From contig JBFWUN010000017.1 in NCBI GenBank assembly GCA_050247235.1, positions 1 to 64,000 on the forward strand: a stretch of DNA of 64,000 nt, read 5' to 3'. The translations under genes were made by a program, and so were the position numbers. Numbering within the stretch: position 1 is the first letter of the stretch; each line of letters begins with the position of its first letter. Shown piece by piece: positions 7,694 to 15,398 of this stretch. Origin of the DNA: CAIKBL01 sp050247235. Lineage in GTDB: Bacteria > Pseudomonadota > Gammaproteobacteria > Ga0077536. Under the pieces are notes generated by a model. That model ran no database searches. It was not told the origin of the DNA and saw only the letters and a list, made by a program, of their open reading frames with translations.

Positions 7694-9100
7694 TCAATCC
7701 GCGGGAATCTGGAAGCGATCCAGGCGTACTGTCGCGGCATAGAAATCCGTCAGGGCCTGCAGGTAGCCGAGACGCGCCTCGATGCGCCGCACGCGCGCAT
7801 CCGCGGCTGCCTCTTCGCGCAGGTTGACGACGAAGAAATCGCTCGCACCGTCGTCGAACCGCTCGCGTTCGGCGGCTTCCAGGATCTCCGCCTGTTCGAC
7901 TTCACGGCCGGCGAGTTCGAGAAAGCGCTCTGCCGCGGCAATGTCGTTCGCGATGTTGCGGACCTCGACCGCGATCTGTTCGTTCAGCAGCTGGCGCTCG
8001 AGTTCCAGGCGGGAAAGGTTGGCCTGGGCTTCCGCGACCTGGCCGCGGCCGGTTCGTCGTTCGAGCGGCACCGTGATGTCGAAGCGCACGATGGCATCCG
8101 TCTCCTCGCGCGTGACGCTGCCGCGACCGAGGTCACGTGACGCCTCGAGATTCAGATCCACCCGCGTTTTGAGTGCGTTCCGCCCGAGCGCGAGGCGATT
8201 GCGCTCACGCGCGATATCCGCGGCGTTGATGCCGAGTTCCGGACGTCCGGCCAAGGTTGCCGCGATGCTCGCCTCCAGGTCGGCGGCGTCGACCTCCCCC
8301 AGGTCCGGCCACGCCGTCGGCTGCCGGGTCGGTTCCGGAACGACCGGACGTCCCTGGTCGTCGCGCAGGTACAGCGCGAGACGGTTGGCATGGTTCGCGA
8401 GAACGCGCGCGGCTTCGGTCACCCGACCCGCGCGCTTGAGGATGTACTGCTGGTTTTCATTGAGATAGACGCGGGCAAGATCGCCGTGCGCGACGCGCTC
8501 CTCGAGCGCACCCTGGCGCGCCTCGGCGAGCTGCAGGAGCGCCGCGTAGGTCGCCCGCGCCTGGCCGGCCGCGAGCCACGCGAGATACACGCGCGTCGCC
8601 TGGTGCTGCACTTCGATCTGTGTCAGGCGGGCCTCCAGTTCGCGTTGCGTCAGCGCCAGGCGACTGTCCCGCAACGTGAAGCGGCGATCGTCGATGTCGC
8701 GATCGCGCAGCAGCGAGAACACCGCGCCGACCTTGAACTCCCCGCCGCCGTTCGTGAAGTACTCGTCTTCGTAGACCGGAAACTCACCGTCGGCGATCCG
8801 GTAGCCGCCGTACAGCCGTGTGTTCATACTGGGCAGCGGCTTGACGATCTTCGAATCGATTATCCTGCCGTCGTAGAAGCCGGCAGCGCGTGCATAGGTG
8901 TCGTTCTCCAGCTGCAGGTCGAACGCGCCCTCGCTCGCCAGCACCTTGCCCTGTTGTGCGCGAATCTTCTCGGTCGCGGCCAGCACCCGTGGAAAATGCC
9001 TCAGCGAACTCGCGAGCACATCCTCCAGCGAGAGCGCCGCGTCGGCCTTGGCGTATCCGCCCAACCAGCAGCACACCACGAACGCGATCGCGCGTTTCAT
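7694..9100 (-). CDS. TolC family outer-membrane efflux protein
   Basis: A 468-residue protein with a signal peptide (MKRAIAFVVCCWLGGYAKADA) followed by ALSLEDVLASSLRHFPRVLAA, the usual opening of TolC-type channels. Long coiled-coil helices rich in Arg, Glu and Ala fill the rest. It should form the trimeric outer-membrane exit duct. The ATG overlaps the TGA of the HlyD gene upstream by 4 bases (ATGA), so it is the third gene of a coupled operon: ABC-like protein, HlyD adaptor, TolC. The open frame continues upstream of this ATG without a stop, but that part overlaps hlyD in another frame and is not coding here. Confidence 0.88.
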   Translation of the reverse strand: MKRAIAFVVCCWLGGYAKADAALSLEDVLASSLRHFPRVLAATEKIRAQQGKVLASEGAFDLQLENDTYARAAGFYDGRIIDSKIVKPLPSMNTRLYGGYRIADGEFPVYEDEYFTNGGGEFKVGAVFSLLRDRDIDDRRFTLRDSRLALTQRELEARLTQIEVQHQATRVYLAWLAAGQARATYAALLQLAEARQGALEERVAHGDLARVYLNENQQYILKRAGRVTEAARVLANHANRLALYLRDDQGRPVVPEPTRQPTAWPDLGEVDAADLEASIAATLAGRPELGINAADIARERNRLALGRNALKTRVDLNLEASRDLGRGSVTREETDAIVRFDITVPLERRTGRGQVAEAQANLSRLELERQLLNEQIAVEVRNIANDIAAAERFLELAGREVEQAEILEAAERERFDDGASDFFVVNLREEAAADARVRRIEARLGYLQALTDFYAATVRLDRFQIPAD

Positions 9101-10140
9101 GGCCGCACCGCGTCCGGCGCCGGCGGTGTCGGCTCCGGCGGGAAGTTGTTGAGTCGTCGCCATACCTCGTAACCGAGGCGCACGGTATCGAGAATCACCC
9201 ACCCGCGTGCCTTGCCGCCGAGGCGGAGATATCGCGCGCTCGGCCACGGAGCCCCGGGCCGTTCGACGATCACGGCGCGAAAACGCCCGTTGCGCGAGAC
9301 CGCCGGGTCGACGAACTGCACGACCCCGGGAAAGGTGCCGATGGCGATCGAGGGCCAGCCGCTGAACTGCACGGCGGGCCAGCCTTCGAACATCAGCCGC
9401 ACCTCCCGGCCTGGCTGCACCAGCGCCGCGTCCAGGCCGCTGACGAAAATCTCCACGGCGCGTTCGCCGTCTTCCGGTGCGAAGGTGACGAGGGGGTCGC
9501 CTTCCTTGACGAGGGTTGCCGTGTCGCCCGACGCGATGCGCATGATCCTGCCGTCGCGGGGAGCCACCACGCGCTGCGTGGCCTGCCGCGCGCTCTGCAC
9601 CTGGACCTGGGCGAATTCGGCCGCGATGCCGGCGGCGGTCGCCTTGAGTTCCTTGTACCTGATCGTCGCTGCTTCGAGCTCGCGGCGGGCGCTCAGGCCC
9701 TTGTCGAACAGGCGCTGCTTGCGATCGACGTCGAGCTTCGCGGTATCCGTGGCGATCCGTGCGGCGTCGAGCTTCGCGCGCACGGCGGCGACCTCGGCCT
9801 GCAGCCGCTCGACCAGCAACGGATCGTTGTCGATGATGTCGACGAGAGGATCGCCCTGGCGAACCACGCTGCCGTCCTGGACGTGCCAGGTCTTGATGCG
9901 CCCGCTGACGAGCGCAGTCACGGACTGTACCCGGCCGGCGGGATCGAGCGCGATGAGCTGGCCGCTGCCCGGCGCGGTCTGGACCCACGGGATCCAGTAC
10001 AGCCCGGCGCCGAGCACGATCAGAAGGAACCCGATCAACCCCGCCACCTGCCGCCACACACGCGGGGGCGCCAGCCGCTGCAGGGTCGTGAATGCCGCGC
10101 GGTAGCCTGGATCGAACTCGGCATGCTCGATGATCTTCAC
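9097..10140 (-). CDS. HlyD family membrane-fusion protein
   Basis: A 347-residue adaptor. A single membrane helix at about residues 31-52 (LIGFLLIVLGAGLYWIPWV) is followed by a biotinyl-lipoyl-like half (VTALVSGRIKTWHVQDGSVVRQGDPL), a coiled-coil hairpin (about residues 110-190) and the second lipoyl half (RVVAPRDGRIMRIASGDTATLVKEGDPL). This is the standard type I secretion/efflux adaptor. The proline-rich C-terminus (NNFPPEPTPPAPD) is unusual. The start overlaps the stop of the ABC-like gene and the stop overlaps the tolC start, each by 4 bases, so the three proteins are probably made in fixed proportion and work as one complex. Confidence 0.9.
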   Translation of the reverse strand: MKIIEHAEFDPGYRAAFTTLQRLAPPRVWRQVAGLIGFLLIVLGAGLYWIPWVQTAPGSGQLIALDPAGRVQSVTALVSGRIKTWHVQDGSVVRQGDPLVDIIDNDPLLVERLQAEVAAVRAKLDAARIATDTAKLDVDRKQRLFDKGLSARRELEAATIRYKELKATAAGIAAEFAQVQVQSARQATQRVVAPRDGRIMRIASGDTATLVKEGDPLVTFAPEDGERAVEIFVSGLDAALVQPGREVRLMFEGWPAVQFSGWPSIAIGTFPGVVQFVDPAVSRNGRFRAVIVERPGAPWPSARYLRLGGKARGWVILDTVRLGYEVWRRLNNFPPEPTPPAPDAVRP

Positions 10141-11885
10141 GCGGACCCTCCTGGCGGCGGGTCTCCCGGCGCGGACGCAAGCGACCCTTCCCGCGCCCGT
10201 TCGAACGCGAGCAGATCGCTCATCCGTGCGAAGGCATGATGCGTTGCCGGCTCTACGAACAGGTAGTGATCGTAGCGCTGCACATCACGCCGGTTGCTGA
10301 AATTCAGCAGGGTCAGGGTCGGATCGCAGCTGATATGCTCGAGAATCGTTCGCCGGTGGCGCGGCGCGAGGGTGTCGAAAATCTGCGTGAGCACCAGCAG
10401 GCGCGGTCGGGCGAGCAGCGCGGCCGCGATTTTCAGGCGGACCGTCTCGGAGCGGGACAACGGATAGCCGAACGCCCCGAGCGGCGTCTCCAGACCTTCG
10501 GGCAAGGCGTTCACCACCGCCTCCAGGCCCACCAGGTCGAGCATGTCGCGCATGGCTGCGCGCGTGATGGTCGGGTCGCCGAGGCCGAGGTTTTCCTCGA
10601 GCGTCCGTTCGAGCACGCCCGAGTTGTCGACCACCGCGATGCCATCGCGCAGCGCGTGGCGGTTCAGGTCCGCGATGTTGCGCCCCGCGAAAAGGACGGC
10701 GCCGCGCAGCGGCTCCACGTGGGCCAGCACCAGGTCCAGCATCCGCTTCTGCAGGCTGTACGATTCCACGACCGCGAGCACCTTGGCGCCGGCGGGGATC
10801 GCCAGGTCGAGGCGGAATTCGCGGTCGCGATGCACGGTGACTGCCGCGTCGAACGACAGCCCGGCCGGCCCCGCGGGCAGCGGCTCGCCGGTGACGGGCG
10901 TTTCGAGGGGAAGTTCGAAGAAGTCGCCGAGCTTGTACAGCGCCGCACAGACTTCGTACAGCTCCTCGAGCATCGTCGAGACGCGTGCTATGGAAATGAA
11001 CACCGCCGAGAGAATCAGTTCCGCGGCGACGAGCTGCCCCAAGGTCAGCTCGCTTTCGATCACGAGCCAGCCACCCATGCCGAGCAGCGCGGCGCTCGCG
11101 ATCGCGTACAGCGCCAGGAAGGCGATCTGCTGGGCGAACTTGAACCGGAAGTGCCGCCGATGCGCCTGCACGTACTCCGCGATGACCCGCTCGGACTCGC
11201 GCACCGCGAAGCGCACCGTCCGTGCGGACTTGAAGAACGCGTTCGCGCGCGCCAGTTCCTCCAGCCAGTGGGCGACCTGGAACTTGGCGTAGGAGGCGGC
11301 AAGCTTGCTGCGGATGGCGCCGCCCGCCCACACCTTCCACCCGAGGTATACCAGCAGCAGCACCACCATGTTGAACATCAGGAACACCGGGTGGTATGCG
11401 GACACCACCGCCACGCCGACGATCGTCTGCAGGACCATCGCCGAGCCGTTGATCACGAGTGACGGCATGTTGCGCTGGATGGTGACGATTTCGAAAAACC
11501 GGTTCGCAAGTTCCTCGCGGTTGACCGCCTCCACGTCCGCGTAGCGCGCGTGGATGCTGCGCAGCGCAATCTCCTGGGTGACCCGTGCGAACAAGCGTCG
11601 TTCGAACACGTCCATCAGGTGGGCCTGCGCGCCGATCAGCAGGCCGTAGAGTGCGAGCAGCGCCAGCAGCACAATCCCGAGCACCACGACGGGGCGCAGC
11701 AACGCCGTGTTCGCCACCGAACCGATCAGGATCTGCACGGAGATCGGCACCGCCAGGGTCAGGACGCTGATCGCGACGCCGAACACGATCGCCTGCCAGA
11801 AGAACGCGCGATCCGGCGCGAGGACCAGCCGGGTCATCGTGGCGAGGCGCGCGGCGTAGCCCGTGGCTTCGAACTTGGAGGCCAT
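10137..11885 (-). CDS. ABC exporter homologue with a fully degenerate ATPase domain
   Basis: A 582-residue type I ABC exporter fold. Six membrane helices (about residues 25-310) contain an EAVNREELANRFFEI intracellular loop. The nucleotide-binding domain keeps the fold but not the catalytic motifs. The Walker A position (about 371-380) reads VESYSLQKR instead of GxxGxGKS; the Q-loop has VVDNSG; the signature is LSRSE instead of LSGGQ; Walker B and the catalytic Glu read LVLTQIFDTL instead of LLLDEATSAL; the H-loop His is Ser (LNFSNRRD). No frameshift or stop is present and the reading frame is typical, so this looks like a maintained pseudo-ATPase. The start at 11885 is chosen over 11888 by AGGAA spacing. 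No peptidase domain. An intact ABC exporter lies upstream. Confidence 0.85.
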   Translation of the reverse strand: MASKFEATGYAARLATMTRLVLAPDRAFFWQAIVFGVAISVLTLAVPISVQILIGSVANTALLRPVVVLGIVLLALLALYGLLIGAQAHLMDVFERRLFARVTQEIALRSIHARYADVEAVNREELANRFFEIVTIQRNMPSLVINGSAMVLQTIVGVAVVSAYHPVFLMFNMVVLLLVYLGWKVWAGGAIRSKLAASYAKFQVAHWLEELARANAFFKSARTVRFAVRESERVIAEYVQAHRRHFRFKFAQQIAFLALYAIASAALLGMGGWLVIESELTLGQLVAAELILSAVFISIARVSTMLEELYEVCAALYKLGDFFELPLETPVTGEPLPAGPAGLSFDAAVTVHRDREFRLDLAIPAGAKVLAVVESYSLQKRMLDLVLAHVEPLRGAVLFAGRNIADLNRHALRDGIAVVDNSGVLERTLEENLGLGDPTITRAAMRDMLDLVGLEAVVNALPEGLETPLGAFGYPLSRSETVRLKIAAALLARPRLLVLTQIFDTLAPRHRRTILEHISCDPTLTLLNFSNRRDVQRYDHYLFVEPATHHAFARMSDLLAFERAREGSLASAPGDPPPGGSA

Positions 11886-12000
11886 CATGTTCCTGCAACC
11901 GGGATGGAAGCACGCGGGCGGCATCCACCGTCGCGCGGGACCTCTATTTTTTCCATCGAAAGGTTGGCGACAACGCGGTTTTTCCTGAGGAACCAGGCGG

Positions 12001-13848
12001 CTAAACCGGATCCCCGTCCGACGCGCGCGCGGCCGCCTCCCGCTGCTGCAGCCACCACATCTGCGCGTAGGCACCATTCAGCGTGATCAGCTCCGCGTGC
12101 GTCCCGGCCTCGATCACGCGCCCGGCCTCCATCACGAGAATGCGGTCTGCATCCATGATCGTCGACAGCCGATGTGCGATGACGAGCGTGGTGCGTCCCA
12201 CCTGGATCCGGTCGAGCTCGGCCTGGATTGCCTTCTCCGAACGCGAGTCGAGCGCGGAGGTGGCCTCGTCGAAGATCAGGATCGCCGGGTTCTTGAGCAG
12301 GGCCCGCGCGATCGCCACGCGCTGCTTCTCCCCGCCCGAAAGCTTCAGTCCGCGCTCACCCACTTCGGTCTGGTAGCCGTCCGGCAGCCGCGTGATGAAG
12401 TCGTGGATATGCGCAGCACGCGCCGCGTCCTCCACCTCCGCGTGCGTGGCCCCGGGGCGGCCGTACGCGATGTTGTAGAGGATGGTGTCGTTGAACAGCA
12501 CGGTGTCCTGCGGAACGATGCCGATCGCGCCGCGCAGGGATGCCTGGGTCAGCGCGCGTACATCCTGACCGTCGATCGTGATGCGGCCGTCGTCGACGTC
12601 ATAGAAGCGGTACAGCAGGCGGGCGAGGGTCGACTTTCCCGAGCCCGAGTGACCGACCACCGCCACGGTGCCGCCGGGCGCAATCTCGAAACTCACGCCG
12701 TGCAGGATCGACCGGCGCGCATCGTAGGCAAACTTCACGTTCTCGAAGCGCACGCACGGGCGATGTGCGCGGAGCTCCCGCGCGTCCGGTGCGTCCCGGA
12801 CGTCCTGCGCCTCGTCGAGCAGGGCGAACAGCCGTTCCATGTTGGTCACGCACTGCTTCACCTCGCGATACATCATGCCGAGCAGGAAGAGCGGTGCCGA
12901 AAGCTGCAACAGGTAGGCGTTGACGAGGACGAGATCGCCGATCGTGAGCCTGCCGTCCACCACCCCCGCGGCGGCGCGCCACATCATTGCGGTCACGCCC
13001 ACCGCAACCACCGCCGTCTGGCCGAGGTTCAGCACGGCCAGTGTCTTGATGGACTTGACCTGCGCGTTCTCCAGGTGGCGGAGATTCTCGTCGTATCGAC
13101 GCGCCTCATGGCGCTCGGCATTGAAGTACTTGACGGTCTCGTAGTTCAGCAGGGAGTCGACCGCGCGTTCGTTCGCGCGCGTGTTGGCCTCGACGGAGGC
13201 GCGGTAGTAGCGGGTGCGCCATTCGGTGATGCCGACAGTCCACCCGGCGTACGCGGCGAGCGTGGCCAGGGTGATGAACGCGAACCCCCAGTCGTAGGCC
13301 CACACCAGCACCGCGGTCACGAGCACCACTTCGAGCGTGATCGGCACGATCGAGAACAAGGTCCAGTCCAGCAGTTCGGAGATCGCACTGCCGCCGCGTT
13401 CGATGTCCCGGGCCACGCCACCGGTGCGTCGCGCGAGATGGAATCGGAGGCTGAGGGCATGCAGGTGCCGGAACACGCGTAACGTGATCTCCCGCGACGC
13501 GCGCGCCATCACGCGCGCGAACACCACCTGCCGAAGCTCGGTGAACAACGTGACACCGATACGCGACGCGCCGTACGCGAGCAGCAGCGCGACCGGCAGG
13601 ACCATCGCGTCCGGCGGGACGTTCAGGCGGTCGACGATCTGCTTCAGGGCGATCGGAACGTACAGGTTGAGGAGCTTCGCAGCGAGGATCAGCAGCAGCG
13701 CAATCGTGATGCGCCCCGCGTAAGGGCGCAGCCACGGCAGGAACTCCGCGACAACGGCCAGGTCGCTCCTCGCAATCCGGGTCGGCGTGACGGGCGCTGG
13801 GACGGTGGCCGACGCCTGGTCGGCTTCATCTTGCGGGACGGTGGCCAT
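12001..13848 (-). CDS. ATM1/HMT-type ABC exporter
   Basis: A 615-residue half-transporter with fused membrane and ATPase domains. The membrane part includes SLLNYETVKYFNAERHEARRY-like sequence at about residues 205-225, a hallmark of the ATM1/ABCB7 branch that exports glutathione-linked sulfur or metal species. The ATPase is complete: Walker A GHSGSGKST, Q-loop IVPQD, signature LSGGEKQR, Walker B LIFDEATSALD and H-loop IAHRLST. It precedes the degenerate ABC operon by 115 bases on the same strand and could share its transcript. It probably works as a homodimer; a heterodimer with the degenerate protein is conceivable but unsupported. Confidence 0.88.
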   Translation of the reverse strand: MATVPQDEADQASATVPAPVTPTRIARSDLAVVAEFLPWLRPYAGRITIALLLILAAKLLNLYVPIALKQIVDRLNVPPDAMVLPVALLLAYGASRIGVTLFTELRQVVFARVMARASREITLRVFRHLHALSLRFHLARRTGGVARDIERGGSAISELLDWTLFSIVPITLEVVLVTAVLVWAYDWGFAFITLATLAAYAGWTVGITEWRTRYYRASVEANTRANERAVDSLLNYETVKYFNAERHEARRYDENLRHLENAQVKSIKTLAVLNLGQTAVVAVGVTAMMWRAAAGVVDGRLTIGDLVLVNAYLLQLSAPLFLLGMMYREVKQCVTNMERLFALLDEAQDVRDAPDARELRAHRPCVRFENVKFAYDARRSILHGVSFEIAPGGTVAVVGHSGSGKSTLARLLYRFYDVDDGRITIDGQDVRALTQASLRGAIGIVPQDTVLFNDTILYNIAYGRPGATHAEVEDAARAAHIHDFITRLPDGYQTEVGERGLKLSGGEKQRVAIARALLKNPAILIFDEATSALDSRSEKAIQAELDRIQVGRTTLVIAHRLSTIMDADRILVMEAGRVIEAGTHAELITLNGAYAQMWWLQQREAAARASDGDPV

Positions 13849-13887
13849 GCGGCGGTCAGTGTACCCCGCCTGCGTGCGGCCGGTCCT

Positions 13888-14628
13888 TCAGTCGAGCGCG
13901 GATCCCAGGGCGAGCCCGCCGAACCAGTCGAGGAACCGCGGCACGTCCGCGCGGCGGAAGATCGCGCCGTGCTGCGGACACAGGTAGTCGATGTCGAGGC
14001 GTGACACGCGCGCGATCCACGCGTCGCGCGCCCGTTCGGACGGCATCCAGCGCCGGTGGAATCCCTCCATGTACTGGATGTGCCGATCGAAATCCTCGAC
14101 AAAGAGGCCCTCGCTCCCGGGCGGCAGCAGCGCGGCGCCGACATCGCCCGAGAACAGGACTTTCGCGTGCGGATCGTAGAGGTGATGGTTGCCCGACGAA
14201 TGCAGGTAGTGCGCCGGCACGAATTCGAGCGAGTGCCGGGTCGACAGCGACAGGGTCATGCCCTGGTCGGGCACGGCGATGAGCTGCGACGCGGTGCAGC
14301 CGAAGTGGGTGATGAAACCGGTCCAGATGCCCGGGACGTAGACGCGTGCCGCGGGGCACACGTTGAGCCACAGCGACAGCGACGAGATGATGTCCGGGTC
14401 CTGGTGCGACCCGAAGATAGCGCCGATCTTCTCGATCGGCAGGTAGTCGCTGATCGCGCTGACGACATCCGGAAAGATCTCGGTTCCACCCGGGTCCATC
14501 AGAACCCCGTTGCCGTCGGATATCAGCAGGTACTCGTTGGTGTCGATCACGTCCGCCGGCTTGGCCGGATCGCGCCCGAAGACCACCCATCGCACGGTAT
14601 CGTCGGCGAACAGTTCGAATGATTTCAT
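13888..14628 (-). CDS. MBL-fold diiron protein (oxygen-binding ODP/flavodiiron-like)
   Basis: A 246-residue metallo-beta-lactamase-fold protein of the flavodiiron branch but with no flavodoxin domain. Metal ligands are visible: His75-x-Asp77-x-Asp79 (GSHQDPD), a His in the HSSGNHH segment (about 143-149), Asp162 (SGDVG) and His220 (PQHGAI). The usual Glu of HxExD is Asp, and the His after the motif is Ile. In Treponema denticola a stand-alone protein of this type (ODP) binds oxygen at its diiron centre and signals to chemotaxis proteins. Here the gene lies 21 bases downstream of a chemoreceptor-like gene, supporting a sensory rather than hydrolytic role. The ribosome site GGGAG precedes the ATG. 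Confidence 0.8.
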   Translation of the reverse strand: MKSFELFADDTVRWVVFGRDPAKPADVIDTNEYLLISDGNGVLMDPGGTEIFPDVVSAISDYLPIEKIGAIFGSHQDPDIISSLSLWLNVCPAARVYVPGIWTGFITHFGCTASQLIAVPDQGMTLSLSTRHSLEFVPAHYLHSSGNHHLYDPHAKVLFSGDVGAALLPPGSEGLFVEDFDRHIQYMEGFHRRWMPSERARDAWIARVSRLDIDYLCPQHGAIFRRADVPRFLDWFGGLALGSALD

Positions 14629-14649
14629 GGAGACTCCCGGGTCGATGGG

Positions 14650-15282
14650 CTAGGCGGCCAGCGCTTCGGCGCCCGTCGCGAGCGAAGCGATCGCGCGGAT
14701 ACGGAGCGTCGCCGAATGCATTTCTTCGGCGAGGTGCGCGAACGGGTTCTCGCCCGCGCTGCCAAGCGCCGCGCGCGGCAGGTGGGCGCTCTCCACCAGC
14801 AGCGTAATCTTGATGTAATCGATGATCTGGAGTTCGCGGCCCATCTGCTGCGCAATGTCCAGCAGTTCCGCGAGCAGGGCCGGGTGGCGGTTCATGCAGT
14901 CATCCAGGCGGGCGCGGAGTTCGGCGTGCGCGCGGGTCAGCGACGTGTTCGCCGGGGAATCCCCGGGACAGCGAGCCGCCGCGTCACCCAGGATGTCGCC
15001 CTCCCGGGCCAGGCTCAGCGCTCGGGCGATGACCTGGGTCCAGCGGTGCGTCAGGTCCCGGATATGGGCCACGGTCGCGTCCAGCGCGGTCGACGCGTTG
15101 GTGATCTCCTGCGTGATGACACGAAACGGTCGGCCATGGTCCCCGATACGTGCGGAAGCGACCTTCGCGTTGACGGCCAGCAGCGCGAGCTGGTGCGCGA
15201 ACGTCTCGAGCCCGGCAATGGAATGACGGATGCGCAGGGCGGTCAGCAGTGCGTCACGGATGTGCGTCGGCGGTGGCGGCAT
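14650..15282 (-). CDS. Soluble chemoreceptor-like (MCP hairpin) protein
   Basis: A 210-residue, all-helical protein with no membrane segment or recognised sensor domain. Residues about 31-60 (LALLAVNAKVASARIGDHGR, then PFRVITQEI) clearly echo the conserved MCP hairpin tip ([28 protein letters not shown]). The flanking helices are short, so this is a reduced, cytosolic receptor-like module rather than a full chemoreceptor. It is the first gene of a two-gene operon with the diiron MBL protein, and starts 76 bases from an FNR/Anr box. Inference: an oxygen-linked signalling pair. No cheA or cheW is in the window, so the output pathway is unknown. Confidence 0.7.
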   Translation of the reverse strand: MPPPPTHIRDALLTALRIRHSIAGLETFAHQLALLAVNAKVASARIGDHGRPFRVITQEITNASTALDATVAHIRDLTHRWTQVIARALSLAREGDILGDAAARCPGDSPANTSLTRAHAELRARLDDCMNRHPALLAELLDIAQQMGRELQIIDYIKITLLVESAHLPRAALGSAGENPFAHLAEEMHSATLRIRAIASLATGAEALAA

Positions 15283-15351
15283 GGTCGGCGTCCGATGGGA
15301 GCGTGCGGAGGATTTAGCGGCCGCCCACGTGCGAGGCGCAGGGCCAACGGA

Positions 15352-15365
15352 CTGATCCAGATCAC
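15352..15365. promoter_or_regulatory. FNR/Anr box between hemN and the diiron-sensor operon
   Basis: CTGATCCAGATCAC matches TTGAT-N4-ATCAA at eight of ten positions and is itself a perfect palindrome in its arms (CTGAT/ATCA plus C). Its centre is 40 bases upstream of the hemN ATG and 76 bases from the oppositely oriented chemoreceptor-like ATG, so it could control either side. Confidence 0.65.
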
Positions 15366-15386
15366 TCTGTGCGCCGGGGCCTGCCC

Positions 15387-15392
15387 GATCAT
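15387..15392 (+). promoter_or_regulatory. Putative -10 element of hemN
   Basis: GATCAT matches TATAAT at four of six positions and is correctly placed for a class II FNR promoter whose box centre is at -41.5. The transcription start would then fall on or next to the hemN ATG (15399), predicting a leaderless message. Confidence 0.4.
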
Positions 15393-15398
15393 CCCGCC

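Noticed and set aside
9101..10180. N-terminal extension of the TolC gene
   Set aside because: It is the shadow of hlyD in another frame. The signal peptide starts at 9100.
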